64,000 bases of DNA from Oscillospiraceae bacterium (GTDB taxonomy: Bacteria > Bacillota > Clostridia > Oscillospirales > Acutalibacteraceae), in contig SVOW01000008.1 of assembly GCA_015066175.1 (NCBI GenBank), positions 1 to 64,000 on the forward strand, given 5' to 3'. This document shows, piece by piece, positions 1-8,600 of the stretch. Position numbers and translations under genes: made by a program. The notes beneath the pieces were generated by a model. That model saw only the letters and a list, made by a program, of their open reading frames with translations. It had not been told where the DNA came from and did not search any database. The first letter of the stretch is position 1; every line of letters begins with the position of its first letter.

Positions 1-306
1 TTGGCGCTTGCCAACAAACCGCCAATTTACGTTTGCTTTTTGCGGAACGTCGGAAACCGCCGTTCCCTACGATATGAAAATTTACCATACAGCTAAATTA
101 TAATTTATATGCATATTATGGCTACAGTCTCCCCTTAAAAACGTAAGGGGAGATGTCATTTTCGTATGGAAATGACAGAGGGGATTTTTCGTTGAAAATT
201 ATAATTTGAAATCTTACTATGGGCATTTATTTTACGGATCATTGCAAACCAAAATCAGTGATAGTTGAAAAAATTGAAAAAACTGAAAAAATTTTAAAAA
301 AACCTA
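1..306. other. Intergenic left edge with small palindromes
   Basis: No gene is supported here. A short open frame (positions 1-96) exists but has no start or ribosome binding site and looks like non-coding repeat sequence. I see a hairpin-forming TTGGC/GCCAA pair at 1-14, a GGAACG/CGTTCC pair at 44-66, and then copy A of the dispersed repeat at 95-207. The stretch ends at the perR promoter. Confidence 0.5.
95..207 (+). repeat. Dispersed hairpin repeat, copy A (most complete)
   Basis: The element starts and ends with the 12-base palindrome AAATTATAATTT (95-106 and 196-207). Between them lie two hairpins: CTCCCCTTA/TAAGGGGAG around 129-152 and TGTCATTT/AAATGACA around 154-177, followed by GAGGGGATTTTTCG. 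Related copies occur at 14861-14933 (inverted), 29932-30034 and 50455-50518. It has no coding capacity. It could be a MITE-like or REP-like non-autonomous element; this is inference. Confidence 0.7.
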
Positions 307-342
307 TTGACAAATGGTGAAAATCAGTTATAATAATAGTAA
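307..342 (+). promoter_or_regulatory. perR promoter with overlapping Per-box-like operator
   Basis: TTGACA at 307-312 and TATAAT at 329-334 are separated by 16 bases. Overlapping the -10, positions 328-342 read TTATAATAATAGTAA, which matches the Bacillus Per box consensus TTATAATnATTATAA at 12 of 14 defined positions. This fits autoregulation of the PerR gene just downstream. The consensus is established knowledge; function here is inferred. Confidence 0.65.
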
Positions 343-389
343 CAGTTATCGATATCAATTTTAAAACAACAAGCGAGGTGAGAAAGAAA

Positions 390-761
390 ATGAAACACAG
401 CGCACAACGAGATGCCATTCTTGAAGAACTCTGTTCAAGGAAAGACCATCCCACCGCTGACGAACTCTACTGGTCACTCAGGCAGATAATGCCCAACATC
501 AGCATGGGAACTGTTTACAGAAATCTTTCGCTCCTGACAGAAACAGGTCAGATTATGAGATTATCTTACGGCGGCGCAGACCACTTCGACGGTAATCCCC
601 TGAATCACTACCACCTGCATTGCACTTCCTGCAACAGAGTGTACGACATCGAAATGCCGATGTTCAACAAAGTTGAAGAAGATGCAGAAAAACACTCAAA
701 AGCAAAAATTACAAGTCATATATTAACCTTTGTCGGTATCTGTGAAAATTGTCAGAATTAA
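390..761 (+). CDS. perR: PerR-type peroxide-sensing repressor (Fur family)
   Basis: A 123-residue Fur-family winged-helix regulator. Start ATG at 390 is chosen because AGGTGAG lies 7 bases upstream; an in-frame GTG at 378 is inside that ribosome binding site. The DNA-binding helix reads PNISMGTVYRNLSLL. Structural zinc cysteines are C78-x2-C81 and C118-x2-C121. Regulatory metal ligands match PerR: H20 (PerR H37), D67 (D85), H73 and H75 (H91, H93) and D86 (D104). The aspartate at the last site is typical of PerR, where Fur usually has glutamate. It probably senses peroxide by metal-catalysed histidine oxidation and represses itself and the rubrerythrin gene 38 bases downstream. Confidence 0.9.
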   Translation: MKHSAQRDAILEELCSRKDHPTADELYWSLRQIMPNISMGTVYRNLSLLTETGQIMRLSYGGADHFDGNPLNHYHLHCTSCNRVYDIEMPMFNKVEEDAEKHSKAKITSHILTFVGICENCQN

Positions 762-799
762 AATTAAAAATAAATTATTAAATTTTGGAGGAAAAAATT

Positions 800-1342
800 A
801 TGAAAAAGTTTGTATGTTCAGTATGCGGTTATGTTCACGAAGGTGACGCAGCTCCCGAAAGATGCCCCCAGTGTAAAGTTCCCGCAGAAAAATTTGTAGA
901 GCAGTCAGCTGAAAGAGCATGGGCAGCAGAACACGTTGTAGGCGTAGCAGACGGTGCACCTGCAGACATCATCGAAGACCTCAGAGCAAACTATATGGGC
1001 GAATGCACAGAAGTTGGCATGTACCTTGCAATGGCAAGAGTAGCTCACAGAGAAGGCTATCCTGAAATCGGTCTTTACTGGGAAAAAGCAGCTTTTGAAG
1101 AAGCAGAACACGCAGCAAAATTTGCAGAACTCCTCGGCGAAGTTGTAACAGCAAGCACAAAGAAAAACCTCGAAATGAGAGTTGAAGCAGAAAACGGTGC
1201 AACACTCGGCAAATTTGAACTTGCAAAGAGAGCAAAAGAACTTAACCTCGACGCTATCCATGATACAGTTCATGAAATGGCTCGCGACGAAGCAAGACAC
1301 GGCAAAGCATTTGAAGGTCTTCTTCAGAGATATTTTGGTTAA
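800..1342 (+). CDS. rbr: Reverse rubrerythrin (rubredoxin domain at N-terminus)
   Basis: A 180-residue cytoplasmic protein that should reduce H2O2 (and possibly O2) to water. The N-terminal rubredoxin-like Fe site has C6, C9, C22 and C25 in CSVC and CPQC motifs. The remainder is a ferritin-like four-helix diiron domain with helix motifs EEAEHAAKF and DEARHGKAF. Ordinary rubrerythrin has the rubredoxin domain at the C-terminus, so this is the reverse type known from Clostridium. ATG 800 follows GGAGG at 787-791. It lies in one transcription unit with perR, agreeing with peroxide control. It needs an NAD(P)H-dependent electron donor; the flavin reductase-rubredoxin fusion at 34.3 kb is a candidate. 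Confidence 0.92.
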   Translation: MKKFVCSVCGYVHEGDAAPERCPQCKVPAEKFVEQSAERAWAAEHVVGVADGAPADIIEDLRANYMGECTEVGMYLAMARVAHREGYPEIGLYWEKAAFEEAEHAAKFAELLGEVVTASTKKNLEMRVEAENGATLGKFELAKRAKELNLDAIHDTVHEMARDEARHGKAFEGLLQRYFG

Positions 1343-1404
1343 TCAATAAAAACTCTCAGCGTTTGGCGACACACTATTAAAGCCGCCCACTGAAAAGATA
1401 AAAA

Positions 1405-1441
1405 AACGGGCGGATTGAAATGAAATCCGTCCGTTAATTTT
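1405..1441 (+). terminator. Terminator after reverse rubrerythrin
   Basis: Inverted repeat AACGGGCGGAT (1405-1415) / ATCCGTCCGTT (1425-1435), one G-U wobble, followed by a T-rich run. It ends the perR-rbr unit before the PepSY gene. Confidence 0.75.
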
Positions 1442-1463
1442 TATATAGAAGGAGGAACGACTT

Positions 1464-1895
1464 ATGAAAAAAATACTTGCAATAGTAATTTCAACTTTAC
1501 TTGTATTAACCTTGTTTGTTGCATGCGCAGCAAAGGAAGAAAAAAATCCTGATACCACAACAGCAAATCCAAGTGCAACAAATGGTTCAGAATCAACTGT
1601 TTTGCAGGATGCAGAACTCACAACCTATGACGACAGATTACCTTCAGATTCTGAATCACCTGCAACACAGGCTCCGTCTACAACTACTATCACATCAGAT
1701 GAAGCAAAAGCAATAGTTCTTGGTCACGCAGGTCTTACAGAAAGCGAAGTAAGCCGTTACCATTCAGAGCTTGACAGAGAAAGAGGCGGTTTGGTTTACG
1801 AAATAGAATTCGATTCATCAACTCACGAATATGAATACGAAGTAAACGCCGAAACAGGCGAAGTTTTAAAAGCAGAAAAAGAATACAGAGATTGA
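1464..1895 (+). CDS. PepSY-domain lipoprotein
   Basis: A 143-residue predicted lipoprotein. The signal peptide ends in a lipobox FVAC with C21 as the lipidation site, then comes a Ser/Thr/Pro-rich linker to about residue 72. The C-terminal 70 residues form one PepSY domain: helix TSDEAKAIVLGHAGL, then strands with YEIEFDSS and the typical ending NAETGEVLKAEKEYRD. PepSY domains are extracytoplasmic and are often linked to protease inhibition or peptidoglycan enzymes, but the role here is unknown. Strong RBS GGAGG precedes ATG 1464. A paralogue follows directly, suggesting tandem duplication. Confidence 0.85.
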   Translation: MKKILAIVISTLLVLTLFVACAAKEEKNPDTTTANPSATNGSESTVLQDAELTTYDDRLPSDSESPATQAPSTTTITSDEAKAIVLGHAGLTESEVSRYHSELDRERGGLVYEIEFDSSTHEYEYEVNAETGEVLKAEKEYRD

Positions 1896-1942
1896 CATAT
1901 ATACCAATTTGAAAATTCAAACAACATAAAGGAGGCTTCAAT

Positions 1943-2248
1943 ATGAAAAACTTATTAGCTGTATTATTATCAATTATAATAACTTTGTTTCCGTTTTTAG
2001 GATTCAACAACAATAATAACCCCACTGCTCCGCAAGTGAATGTAACAGAAGAAGCAGCAAAAGCAATTATTCTTGAACATGCAGGGCTTGAAGCCTCTGA
2101 AATTACGCGTTACAGAATAGAGCTTGAAAGAGAAAGAACAATTTATATTTACGAAATCGAGTTTGATTCAGGAAAATATGAATATGACTATGAAGTAAAT
2201 GCCGAAACAGGCAAAATTATCAAAGCAGAAAAAGAGTTCAAAGATTAA
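1943..2248 (+). CDS. PepSY-domain exported protein (paralogue)
   Basis: A 101-residue protein with an N-terminal hydrophobic segment (residues 1-20) lacking a lipobox cysteine, an Asn run, and one PepSY domain. The domain is clearly homologous to that of the upstream gene: EEAAKAIILEHAGL, then YEIEFDSGKYEYDYEVNAET. It is 47 bases downstream with its own AAAGGAGG site, so both are probably cotranscribed. The upstream copy is lipid-anchored; this copy would be membrane-anchored or secreted. Function not known. Confidence 0.85.
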   Translation: MKNLLAVLLSIIITLFPFLGFNNNNNPTAPQVNVTEEAAKAIILEHAGLEASEITRYRIELERERTIYIYEIEFDSGKYEYDYEVNAETGKIIKAEKEFKD

Positions 2249-2274
2249 CTCTTGCCATATTTACCCCCTGAAAA

Positions 2275-2314
2275 ATCAAGACCTGTTGTCGGCTGACAGC
2301 AGGTCTTGATTAAT
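2275..2314 (+). terminator. Terminator after PepSY pair
   Basis: A 16-base-pair stem from ATCAAGACCTGTTGTC (2275-2290) with GACAGCAGGTCTTGAT (2295-2310), loop of four, one G-U pair, then TTAATT. Confidence 0.75.
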
Positions 2315-2353
2315 TCATTCCGTGTGTTATAATAACATTATGGAGGTGGTCTC

Positions 2354-2815
2354 ATGAACAATACTGAAAAGAAATATTCAGAAATAATGAACAGCCGTAT
2401 GAATCGTTTATTTATCGGTTTGTTTATGGGCGTAGTAGGATTCTGGGTTTTGTCTTTCATGTTTCTTTCTGACGGAATTGAACAACGAAACGAATATTAT
2501 GGAAACAAGGATATTGTCATTCCTGTAAGTGCAACAATATCCGACATCAATGAAACAGACGAAAACGAATACTCAATCGCAGTTTCCTACGAGTATAACA
2601 ATGAAGTATACGAAGATGTTCATTGGATGAGAACAAATACCAAATATAAAGTCGGCGATATTGTTGAAATCAGAATCAACCCTGAACGCCCCGTATACAT
2701 TTTTCCGGAAGATAACGGCACAAAAGACATTGTTGTAGGAATATGCTTGTTTATCCCCTCTTCCGCTATCATAACCGCAGTTGTGATACATTTAATTAAA
2801 AAGAGAAAAAGATGA
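2354..2815 (+). CDS. Small two-helix membrane protein (DUF3592-like)
   Basis: A 153-residue protein. A first membrane helix spans about residues 19-39 and a second about residues 126-147, with a 80-residue extracytoplasmic or cytoplasmic beta-rich segment between them. The middle contains VSATISDINET, SYEYNNEVYED and YKVGDIVEIRINPERPVY, a pattern I associate with DUF3592 proteins (membrane protein with conserved NP..P motif). The assignment is from memory of the family only. RBS GGAGGTGG lies just before ATG 2354; it is bracketed by terminators, so it is probably monocistronic. Confidence 0.75.
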   Translation: MNNTEKKYSEIMNSRMNRLFIGLFMGVVGFWVLSFMFLSDGIEQRNEYYGNKDIVIPVSATISDINETDENEYSIAVSYEYNNEVYEDVHWMRTNTKYKVGDIVEIRINPERPVYIFPEDNGTKDIVVGICLFIPSSAIITAVVIHLIKKRKR

Positions 2816-2828
2816 CTGAAGAATAAAA

Positions 2829-2867
2829 AATAAAGGCTGTATCGCTATGATACAGCCTTTATTTTTT
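2829..2867. terminator. Bidirectional terminator
   Basis: A perfect 15-base-pair stem AATAAAGGCTGTATC (2829-2843) / GATACAGCCTTTATT (2849-2863), followed by T6. It lies between the convergent genes at 2354 and 2921 and can serve both. Confidence 0.85.
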
Positions 2868-2920
2868 GGGGGTCGGAAATTAAGTATTTTTCGGTAATAC
2901 AGAAAAACTGTTACCATATT

Positions 2921-3784
2921 TTATTGATTCACATCAAATGCCTGAACACAATATAATTCAATTTCGCCCGCTTCATTAATCTCGTAGGGGATTTCAACAG
3001 TGTAACCTGTGGGGTATGTACAGAAAATATATGCATTCTGCACAGTGTAAGTGCCGCCCTGAGAAGTACCAAGGCTTGTGCTTAAAACGAATTCATTTCC
3101 TTCAAAGAATTCAAGTTCATAAGATGTATAGTTTGCATAGAAAGACCAATAATAACCATTTACAAGATTCTGGACTTTTCTTGTTGTTTCAGCATCTGCT
3201 GTTTCTCTTTTATACATTTCTTCAGCATATCCTTCAGGGTCCATAGCTTCACAAACACTATCATCTCCGTTAAAATGCTGAATATCATCTGTGCTTAAGC
3301 TAATATCTGAAATGTCAGGAATCTGGCTGTCTTCTAATGTAATTGACTTGCCTGCTTCCAAATCAGCTTTGGGGATTTTGAAAGTTGTAACAACCTTAAA
3401 TGTAGAGCCAACATAAACATCTTCAATATAATCGCTGTAATAGTAGCTTGGTGCTTTCAGACATACATCGTTATATCTTTCAGATGTATAAGTGTTTTCT
3501 CCGATTGTAAGTTTTGTATATGTACTATCAGCCTCAAGATTCTCATCAGAAGCGTTTAATGTATAGAAAAGATAAACCATTTTTAATACACTGTTGTCTT
3601 CATCTTCATAAGCGTCATCAACACAAATTCCGTCAATAGTTACATAATCGTTTGACAATACTGTTTCGCCTGTTTCGCTGCTTTCTGCGTCTTCACTACC
3701 TTCGCCATCTTTAGCATTTTTGCTGCATGCACACAGTGAAATCAACAAAACTGCAGCTAATAAAATAGCTAATAATTTCTTCAT
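2921..3784 (-). CDS. Lipoprotein of unknown function
   Basis: A 287-residue predicted lipoprotein. Signal peptide with lipobox LCAC, lipidation at C20, followed by an acidic Ser/Glu-rich linker to about residue 45. Residues 46-170 are a beta-rich region with many Tyr and Thr (YVTIDGICVDDAYEDED, TYTKLTIGENTYTSE), reminiscent of the DUF4352/DUF5067 immunoglobulin-like lipoproteins of Clostridia; I cannot confirm that. The C-terminal 80 residues form a second beta-rich unit (SLGTSQGGTYTVQNAYIF). It is divergent from an XRE regulator at 3930, an arrangement repeated at 53.9-55.3 kb, so the regulator may control it. Confidence 0.8.
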   Translation of the reverse strand: MKKLLAILLAAVLLISLCACSKNAKDGEGSEDAESSETGETVLSNDYVTIDGICVDDAYEDEDNSVLKMVYLFYTLNASDENLEADSTYTKLTIGENTYTSERYNDVCLKAPSYYYSDYIEDVYVGSTFKVVTTFKIPKADLEAGKSITLEDSQIPDISDISLSTDDIQHFNGDDSVCEAMDPEGYAEEMYKRETADAETTRKVQNLVNGYYWSFYANYTSYELEFFEGNEFVLSTSLGTSQGGTYTVQNAYIFCTYPTGYTVEIPYEINEAGEIELYCVQAFDVNQ

Positions 3785-3831
3785 TTCTTTAACCTTCCTT
3801 TTTTTGTGAATAGAGAATTTATCTCACGAAA

Positions 3832-3860
3832 ATAATATCACATAAATATCTTTTTGTCAA
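3832..3860 (-). promoter_or_regulatory. Promoter of the lipoprotein gene
   Basis: On the minus strand, TTGACA (3855-3860) and TATTAT (3832-3837) are spaced by 17 bases. It lies in the 145-base gap shared with the divergent XRE gene. Confidence 0.7.
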
Positions 3861-3929
3861 CAAAACTATACATATAATGATAATTAAATGTCTAAAAATG
3901 TAGTTTATAATGAACAAGGGTGATATTTT

Positions 3930-4211
3930 ATGTTAAGCGATATGATTAAAAACTTGCGGGAAAATGCAGGGTTTTCTCAATCTCAACTTGCTAAAAAATT
4001 AGATGTAACCCGAAGTTCTGTCAATGCATGGGAAATGGGGCTTTCTACTCCTACAACTCACTATATTGTGGAACTTGCAAAACTTTTCCATGTTTCAACT
4101 GATTATATATTGGGTCTTGATAAAACAAGAACAATTATTCTTGACGGATATACCGAAGAACAAATTGAACTTCTTTACAAATTGATAAATTATTTTGACA
4201 AACAAAAATGA
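3930..4211 (+). CDS. XRE-family helix-turn-helix regulator
   Basis: A 93-residue protein consisting of a single Cro/CI-type HTH (residues 3-58): NLRENAGFSQSQLAKKL, then TRSSVNAWEMG as recognition helix and STDYILGLD as the closing helix. A short C-terminal tail (TIILDGYTEEQIELLYKLI) may dimerise. RBS GGGTGATATTTT precedes ATG 3930; the same leader string occurs before the second XRE gene at 55109. It probably binds the intergenic DNA shared with the divergent lipoprotein gene. Confidence 0.88.
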   Translation: MLSDMIKNLRENAGFSQSQLAKKLDVTRSSVNAWEMGLSTPTTHYIVELAKLFHVSTDYILGLDKTRTIILDGYTEEQIELLYKLINYFDKQK

Positions 4212-4241
4212 CCTCCGAATCATCTGTTCGAAGGTCATTTT
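4205..4241. terminator. Bidirectional terminator overlapping XRE stop codon
   Basis: Stem AAAATGACCTCCGAA (4205-4219) / TTCGAAGGTCATTTT (4227-4241) with one C-A mismatch. It contains the stop codon of the XRE gene and lies before the convergent gene ending at 4249. Confidence 0.75.
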
Positions 4242-4248
4242 ATTAATT

Positions 4249-4893
4249 TTAAAGTTTTGAGAATCCGTGGTAATTGACAAGGGCGTCAATTTTCTTCCCT
4301 TGCTTACAAAGGGGACATTCGTGAGGTGCGCAAGTGAAATAATTCGGAAGGTCGCTTGAATCGAAAACTGAATTCACTTCATATCCGTCACATTCTTTTT
4401 CTGATGCGAAAATTGAAGCAACACCTACAACTTCGCCACCGTAATATTTAACAGCATCAACGGCTGCTTTTGCAGTAAAGCCTGTTGCAACAGAAACTGA
4501 AAGCACAAGCACGTGTTTGCCTTTAATCATGGGAACAATGTTATCTCTGAAAAGAATCTGTGAGCTGCCTCTTGTTTCAGGTGTAACAACATAAATTGTC
4601 TGATGTGAGTTGATATTCATAAAATTGTTTTTTGTAAGCTCATTTGCAAGGCACGTGCCGATAACTTCCATACCATCTATGCAAAGGATTGTGTCAACAA
4701 TTTTATTCTGGTATCTGTAGTTGGCTGCAAGCTCCTGCGCTACAGCAGTTGCTTCAGAAAGACGTGATTTCTGTGCAGCAACGTCGATATAGTAATTACT
4801 GTGTGAATGGCTCATTGCAAAATGACCTTCTGCCACACGAAGGAAAAGGTTGTTTCTTTTAGTTTTGATTTTACTAACTTTACTTGTAGGCAT
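4249..4893 (-). CDS. Phosphoribosyltransferase-fold protein with altered PRPP motif
   Basis: A 214-residue protein with the layout of type I phosphoribosyltransferases such as orotate PRTase: an N-terminal hood (residues 20-60), LCIDGMEVIGTCLANEL near 70-86, a flexible-loop-like TPETRGSSQ at 104-112, and a PRPP-loop position VLVLSVSVATGFT at 128-140. In catalytic PRTases this last motif is V-[IL]-V-[ED]-D-V-x-T-T-G; here the two acidic residues are replaced by S132 and V133. The end carries C188, H191, C193 and C196, a possible zinc site (CAPHECPLC). It may be a regulator or sensor rather than an enzyme. RBS AAGGAGGA precedes the ATG. Confidence 0.75.
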   Translation of the reverse strand: MPTSKVSKIKTKRNNLFLRVAEGHFAMSHSHSNYYIDVAAQKSRLSEATAVAQELAANYRYQNKIVDTILCIDGMEVIGTCLANELTKNNFMNINSHQTIYVVTPETRGSSQILFRDNIVPMIKGKHVLVLSVSVATGFTAKAAVDAVKYYGGEVVGVASIFASEKECDGYEVNSVFDSSDLPNYFTCAPHECPLCKQGKKIDALVNYHGFSKL

Positions 4894-5014
4894 AAAAATT
4901 CCTCCTTGATTTTCGATTTTAATACCTGATAATATATTTTATAACATATTCACAAAAAATACAATAATAAAATGAAAAAAATATCAATTTTTTATAATTT
5001 GGATGCTTTTCATC

Positions 5015-5043
5015 TTTACAAGAGGTTGTATTAGTGGTAAAAT
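5015..5043 (+). promoter_or_regulatory. ppa promoter
   Basis: TTTACA (5015-5020) and TAAAAT (5038-5043) with a 17-base spacer, 31 bases before the pyrophosphatase start. Confidence 0.6.
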
Positions 5044-5073
5044 AACAATACAAAAATATGAAAGCGTGATTTT

Positions 5074-5607
5074 ATGAAAAACATCTGGCACGATATTGAC
5101 CCTAAAAGAATTACACCTGAAGACTTTGTGGCTGTGGTTGAAATTCCAAAGGGCAGCAAGAAAAAATATGAGCTTGATAAGGAAACAGGTCTTATTATGC
5201 TCGACCGCGTGCTTTACACCTCCACTCACTACCCTGCAAACTACGGCTTCATTCCCCGCACTTACGGCGATGACGAAGACCCTATGGATGTGCTTGTTTT
5301 ATGCTCTGTGGCTCTTGAACCGTTAACACTCGTAAGATGTTATCCTATAGGATATATTGCAATGGTTGACGGCGGAAGGTCTGACGAAAAAATTATTGCA
5401 ATTCCTTTCGGCGACCCCACTTACAACGGATATAAAGATATTTCAGAGTTGCCCGACCACATTTTCAACGAAATGAAACACTTCTTCTCTGTTTACAAAG
5501 CACTCGAAAACAAAGAAACTGTTTCAAAAGAAATAAAAGGCAGAGAAGCTGCAGTGAAAGTTATCAGAGAATCCCTCGATAATTATATTGAGGTTTTCTG
5601 TAAATAA
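5074..5607 (+). CDS. ppa: Inorganic pyrophosphatase, family I
   Basis: A 177-residue cytoplasmic enzyme hydrolysing pyrophosphate to two phosphates, which pulls biosynthetic reactions forward. The family I signature D-x-D-P-x-D is seen as DEDPMDVLV (residues about 68-76). Other conserved segments are [28 protein letters not shown] and the closing [11 protein letters not shown]. The length is normal for bacterial family I enzymes. RBS is weak. A decayed second copy of its C-terminal half is present at 29188-29348. Confidence 0.95.
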   Translation: MKNIWHDIDPKRITPEDFVAVVEIPKGSKKKYELDKETGLIMLDRVLYTSTHYPANYGFIPRTYGDDEDPMDVLVLCSVALEPLTLVRCYPIGYIAMVDGGRSDEKIIAIPFGDPTYNGYKDISELPDHIFNEMKHFFSVYKALENKETVSKEIKGREAAVKVIRESLDNYIEVFCK

Positions 5608-5624
5608 AATCTGACAACACATAA

Positions 5625-5660
5625 AACTCAACCCCCATCAGATGATGGGGGTTAAGTTAT
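5625..5660. terminator. Bidirectional terminator between ppa and the LRR gene
   Basis: Stem AACTCAACCCCCATC / GATGGGGGTTAAGTT within 5625-5658, followed by ATTTA on the plus strand and by an A-rich run on the other side. Serves two convergent genes. Confidence 0.75.
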
Positions 5661-5676
5661 TTATGCTGTTTTTAAA

Positions 5677-8600
5677 TTAAAACAATTTACCAATCCATGA
5701 GAAAAGGAAGTCAACAAAGAACCATGTAATCCACTGGATAACGGTGAACTTGACTTCAACAGTACATTCGGCAGACTCTTTATTGCCGTATTGATCTGTT
5801 ACTGTGCATGTGATTGTTGTGATACCTCTTGAAACAGCTGTTACTTTACCGTCTGAATCAACAGTTGCAATGCTTTCATCTGCTGATTCATAAACAACTG
5901 AATATTGCACACCGGGTGTTACATCGATTTTTGGAGCAAGTGCTTTCACTTCGTCTTTGTTGAGAGTGATACTCTGGAGAACAACGCTCTTGACTTTGCC
6001 GATAGCAGGAACGAAAGTATCTTTATATGTATCGCCGCACTGTGTGCAGATGTGTGTTGTGTAGCCTTCATCAAATTCTGTGGGCGGAGTTACATCTGAA
6101 ACATAGTTGTGACCGAGTGCGTCAACAACTTCCTTTACAAAGTGTCCGTCTGCAGTTTCTTCGCAAACAGTACATTCTTTGATTTTTTCGCCTGCTGTTG
6201 TGCAGGAAGCTTCTGTTATAACGCTCCATTCGCCATATTTGTGGCCTGCTGCAGGAACAAAATCTGTTTCATAATAGTGGCTGCATTTCTGACAGAAATA
6301 TGCTGTGTAACCGCCTTCGTGGCAGGTGGGCTCTGTTACTGCAACTATGTAATCATGACCTGTAGGACGAACAACGCCCCATTCGATATGACCTTCTGTG
6401 AATTCATCACAAACAGTACATTCTCTGTATTTTTTGCCTTCTGTTACACATCCTTCGTCAGAATCGATTATCCAGAGACCGTATTCGTGACCGAGAGCAT
6501 CAACTTCGTTTTCATCACGGTAAGCACCGCAGATTGAGCAAGTGTATCTTGTGCAGCCCTTGTCAACGCAAGTAGGTTCAAGTTCTTCCACAATGCCGAA
6601 ATCGTGGCCATCGTTTTCAGGTTCAAAGATGAAAATGATGGGGAAAGTATCTTCGCCGATTGTTACTGTTGTTTCAGTTTTGTTGCCTGAAAGATGCCAG
6701 TCAGAAATCAGGAGATTGTAAGTGCCATCTTCATAAACTTCGATTAATGTGCCGTCAGTTTCAATTGAAACTTCTGTTTCGCCGTCTTTTGCCAGCATAT
6801 CAACAGCCATTATACCAACTGTTTTGTCTGATTCTGTAAGAATAATGTTTATGCCTTTTGTTGAAACATCTGCGTTATAAACCATAAGAAGTTTTGAAAC
6901 AACAAGTGCTTTTTCAGCGTCGCTTAAGTCTGCAAATGTTTTTTCTGCTTTTGTAAGAGGAGCATTTTTATCACGGATGATAACTCTGTTCCATTTTGTT
7001 TCTGTGCCTGTGAAATTAACTTTTTTAAGCCCTTCACAGCCGTCAAAAGCACCTTCGTCAACAGTTTTCACGCTTGCGGGGATTGTAACTGTAACGAGTG
7101 AAGCATAACCGTTAAATGCATTTTTGCCGATAACCATAACGCCGTCGGGAATTTCGTATGTTACTGATGCTTTACCTGTGGGGTAGTAAAGAATTTCAGT
7201 TTTCACTTTGTTGAAAAGAACGCCGTTTTCATCAGTTGTGAACTTTGCGTTATCTGCGCTTACTGAAAGAGCTGAAAGCTTTGCGCAATCTGCAAAAGCA
7301 AGGCTTCCCATAGCAGTAACGCTTGCAGGAATTGAAATATTTACAAGTTCATCGCAGTTAAAGAATGCTTTTTCTCCTATTTCAGTAACTGTTGAAGGAA
7401 TAACAACACCTGTGATATTTTTGTTGCCTGCAAATGCATTTGCACCGATTTTTGCAACACTGTAGCCGCCGATTGCTGAAGGAAGAACAATGTTACCTGA
7501 AAGTGATTCGTGGCAACCGATAATTGTTACTTCGTTGTTTGAAATTGAAATATCATATTCTCTGCCACCGCAGCCTGTACATACGTTGTTTACAAAGATA
7601 TGACCGGGAGCAGGATAATCTTCACGTTTTGTGTCGCCACAAGAACATTTTGTGATTTTGTAGCCTGCTTCAAGGCAAGTTACTTTTAATTCATCCACGA
7701 TTTCGTCATATGAATGAACATGAGGGTCGGGAACAAAAGTGAATGTTGCGTTCAGAAGTGCGCTGTTTTCTGTACCGATAGTAACGTTTGCCCATTCAGC
7801 TTTTCTTACACCGCAGTTAACATCTTTAAGACCTGTGCAGTTTGAGAATGCAGCGTCACCGATAACTTTAACGCTTGCAGGGAATGTAATGCCTGTAAGT
7901 GAAGTGCATGCTGAGAAAGCATAGTCAGCAATAACTTCAGTGCCTTCTTTTACTGTGTAATTGCCTTTTACAACTTCATCATTTGCTTCAATGAGGAATT
8001 TGCCTATGTATAAAACGCCGTTTTCCCAGTTTGCAGAGTTGTTGTAATAGCCTGTTTTGTAGAAAGCACAACTTCCGATTTCTTTCACTCCTGCAGGGAT
8101 TACGATTGAAACGATTGAAGTTTTTCCTTCAAAAACATTGTCGCCGATTGCGATGATTTCGTATCCTTCAATTGTTGCAGGAATTGTAAGATATGTAGCA
8201 CTGCCGTTATATTTTGTGATTTTTGCTCTTGTGCCGTCTGAAGCAAGAACAAATTCTTTCATTGAACAATTCTGGCAGGTGTTGTTTACAAAATTGTGTC
8301 CCAGTGCAGGAATTGTTTCTGTATAATTATGTCCGCATTCACATGAGTAAGACATAACACCTGTTTCAGTACATGTTGCGTTTTTAGCAGTTACAGATGT
8401 ATATGTATGGGTGTGTTCAACTCCGCCTGCAAAATTGAATGCAGCCGATAACAATTTCTCGTTATTTGCACCGATTTTAACATTTTTCCATTCAGCTGCT
8501 GAACCGCCGTAATTTACTTTTGAGATAAGGTCGCAGCCTATAAAAGCTGAAGCGCCGATTTCTTTTACATTTTTGCCGATTGTGATTTCAGTAAGTGCCT

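Noticed and set aside
1-96. Open frame in frame 1 at the left edge with protein-like text
   Set aside because: No start, no RBS, hairpin-rich sequence, and the composition looks like recurrent non-coding repeat rather than a gene end.
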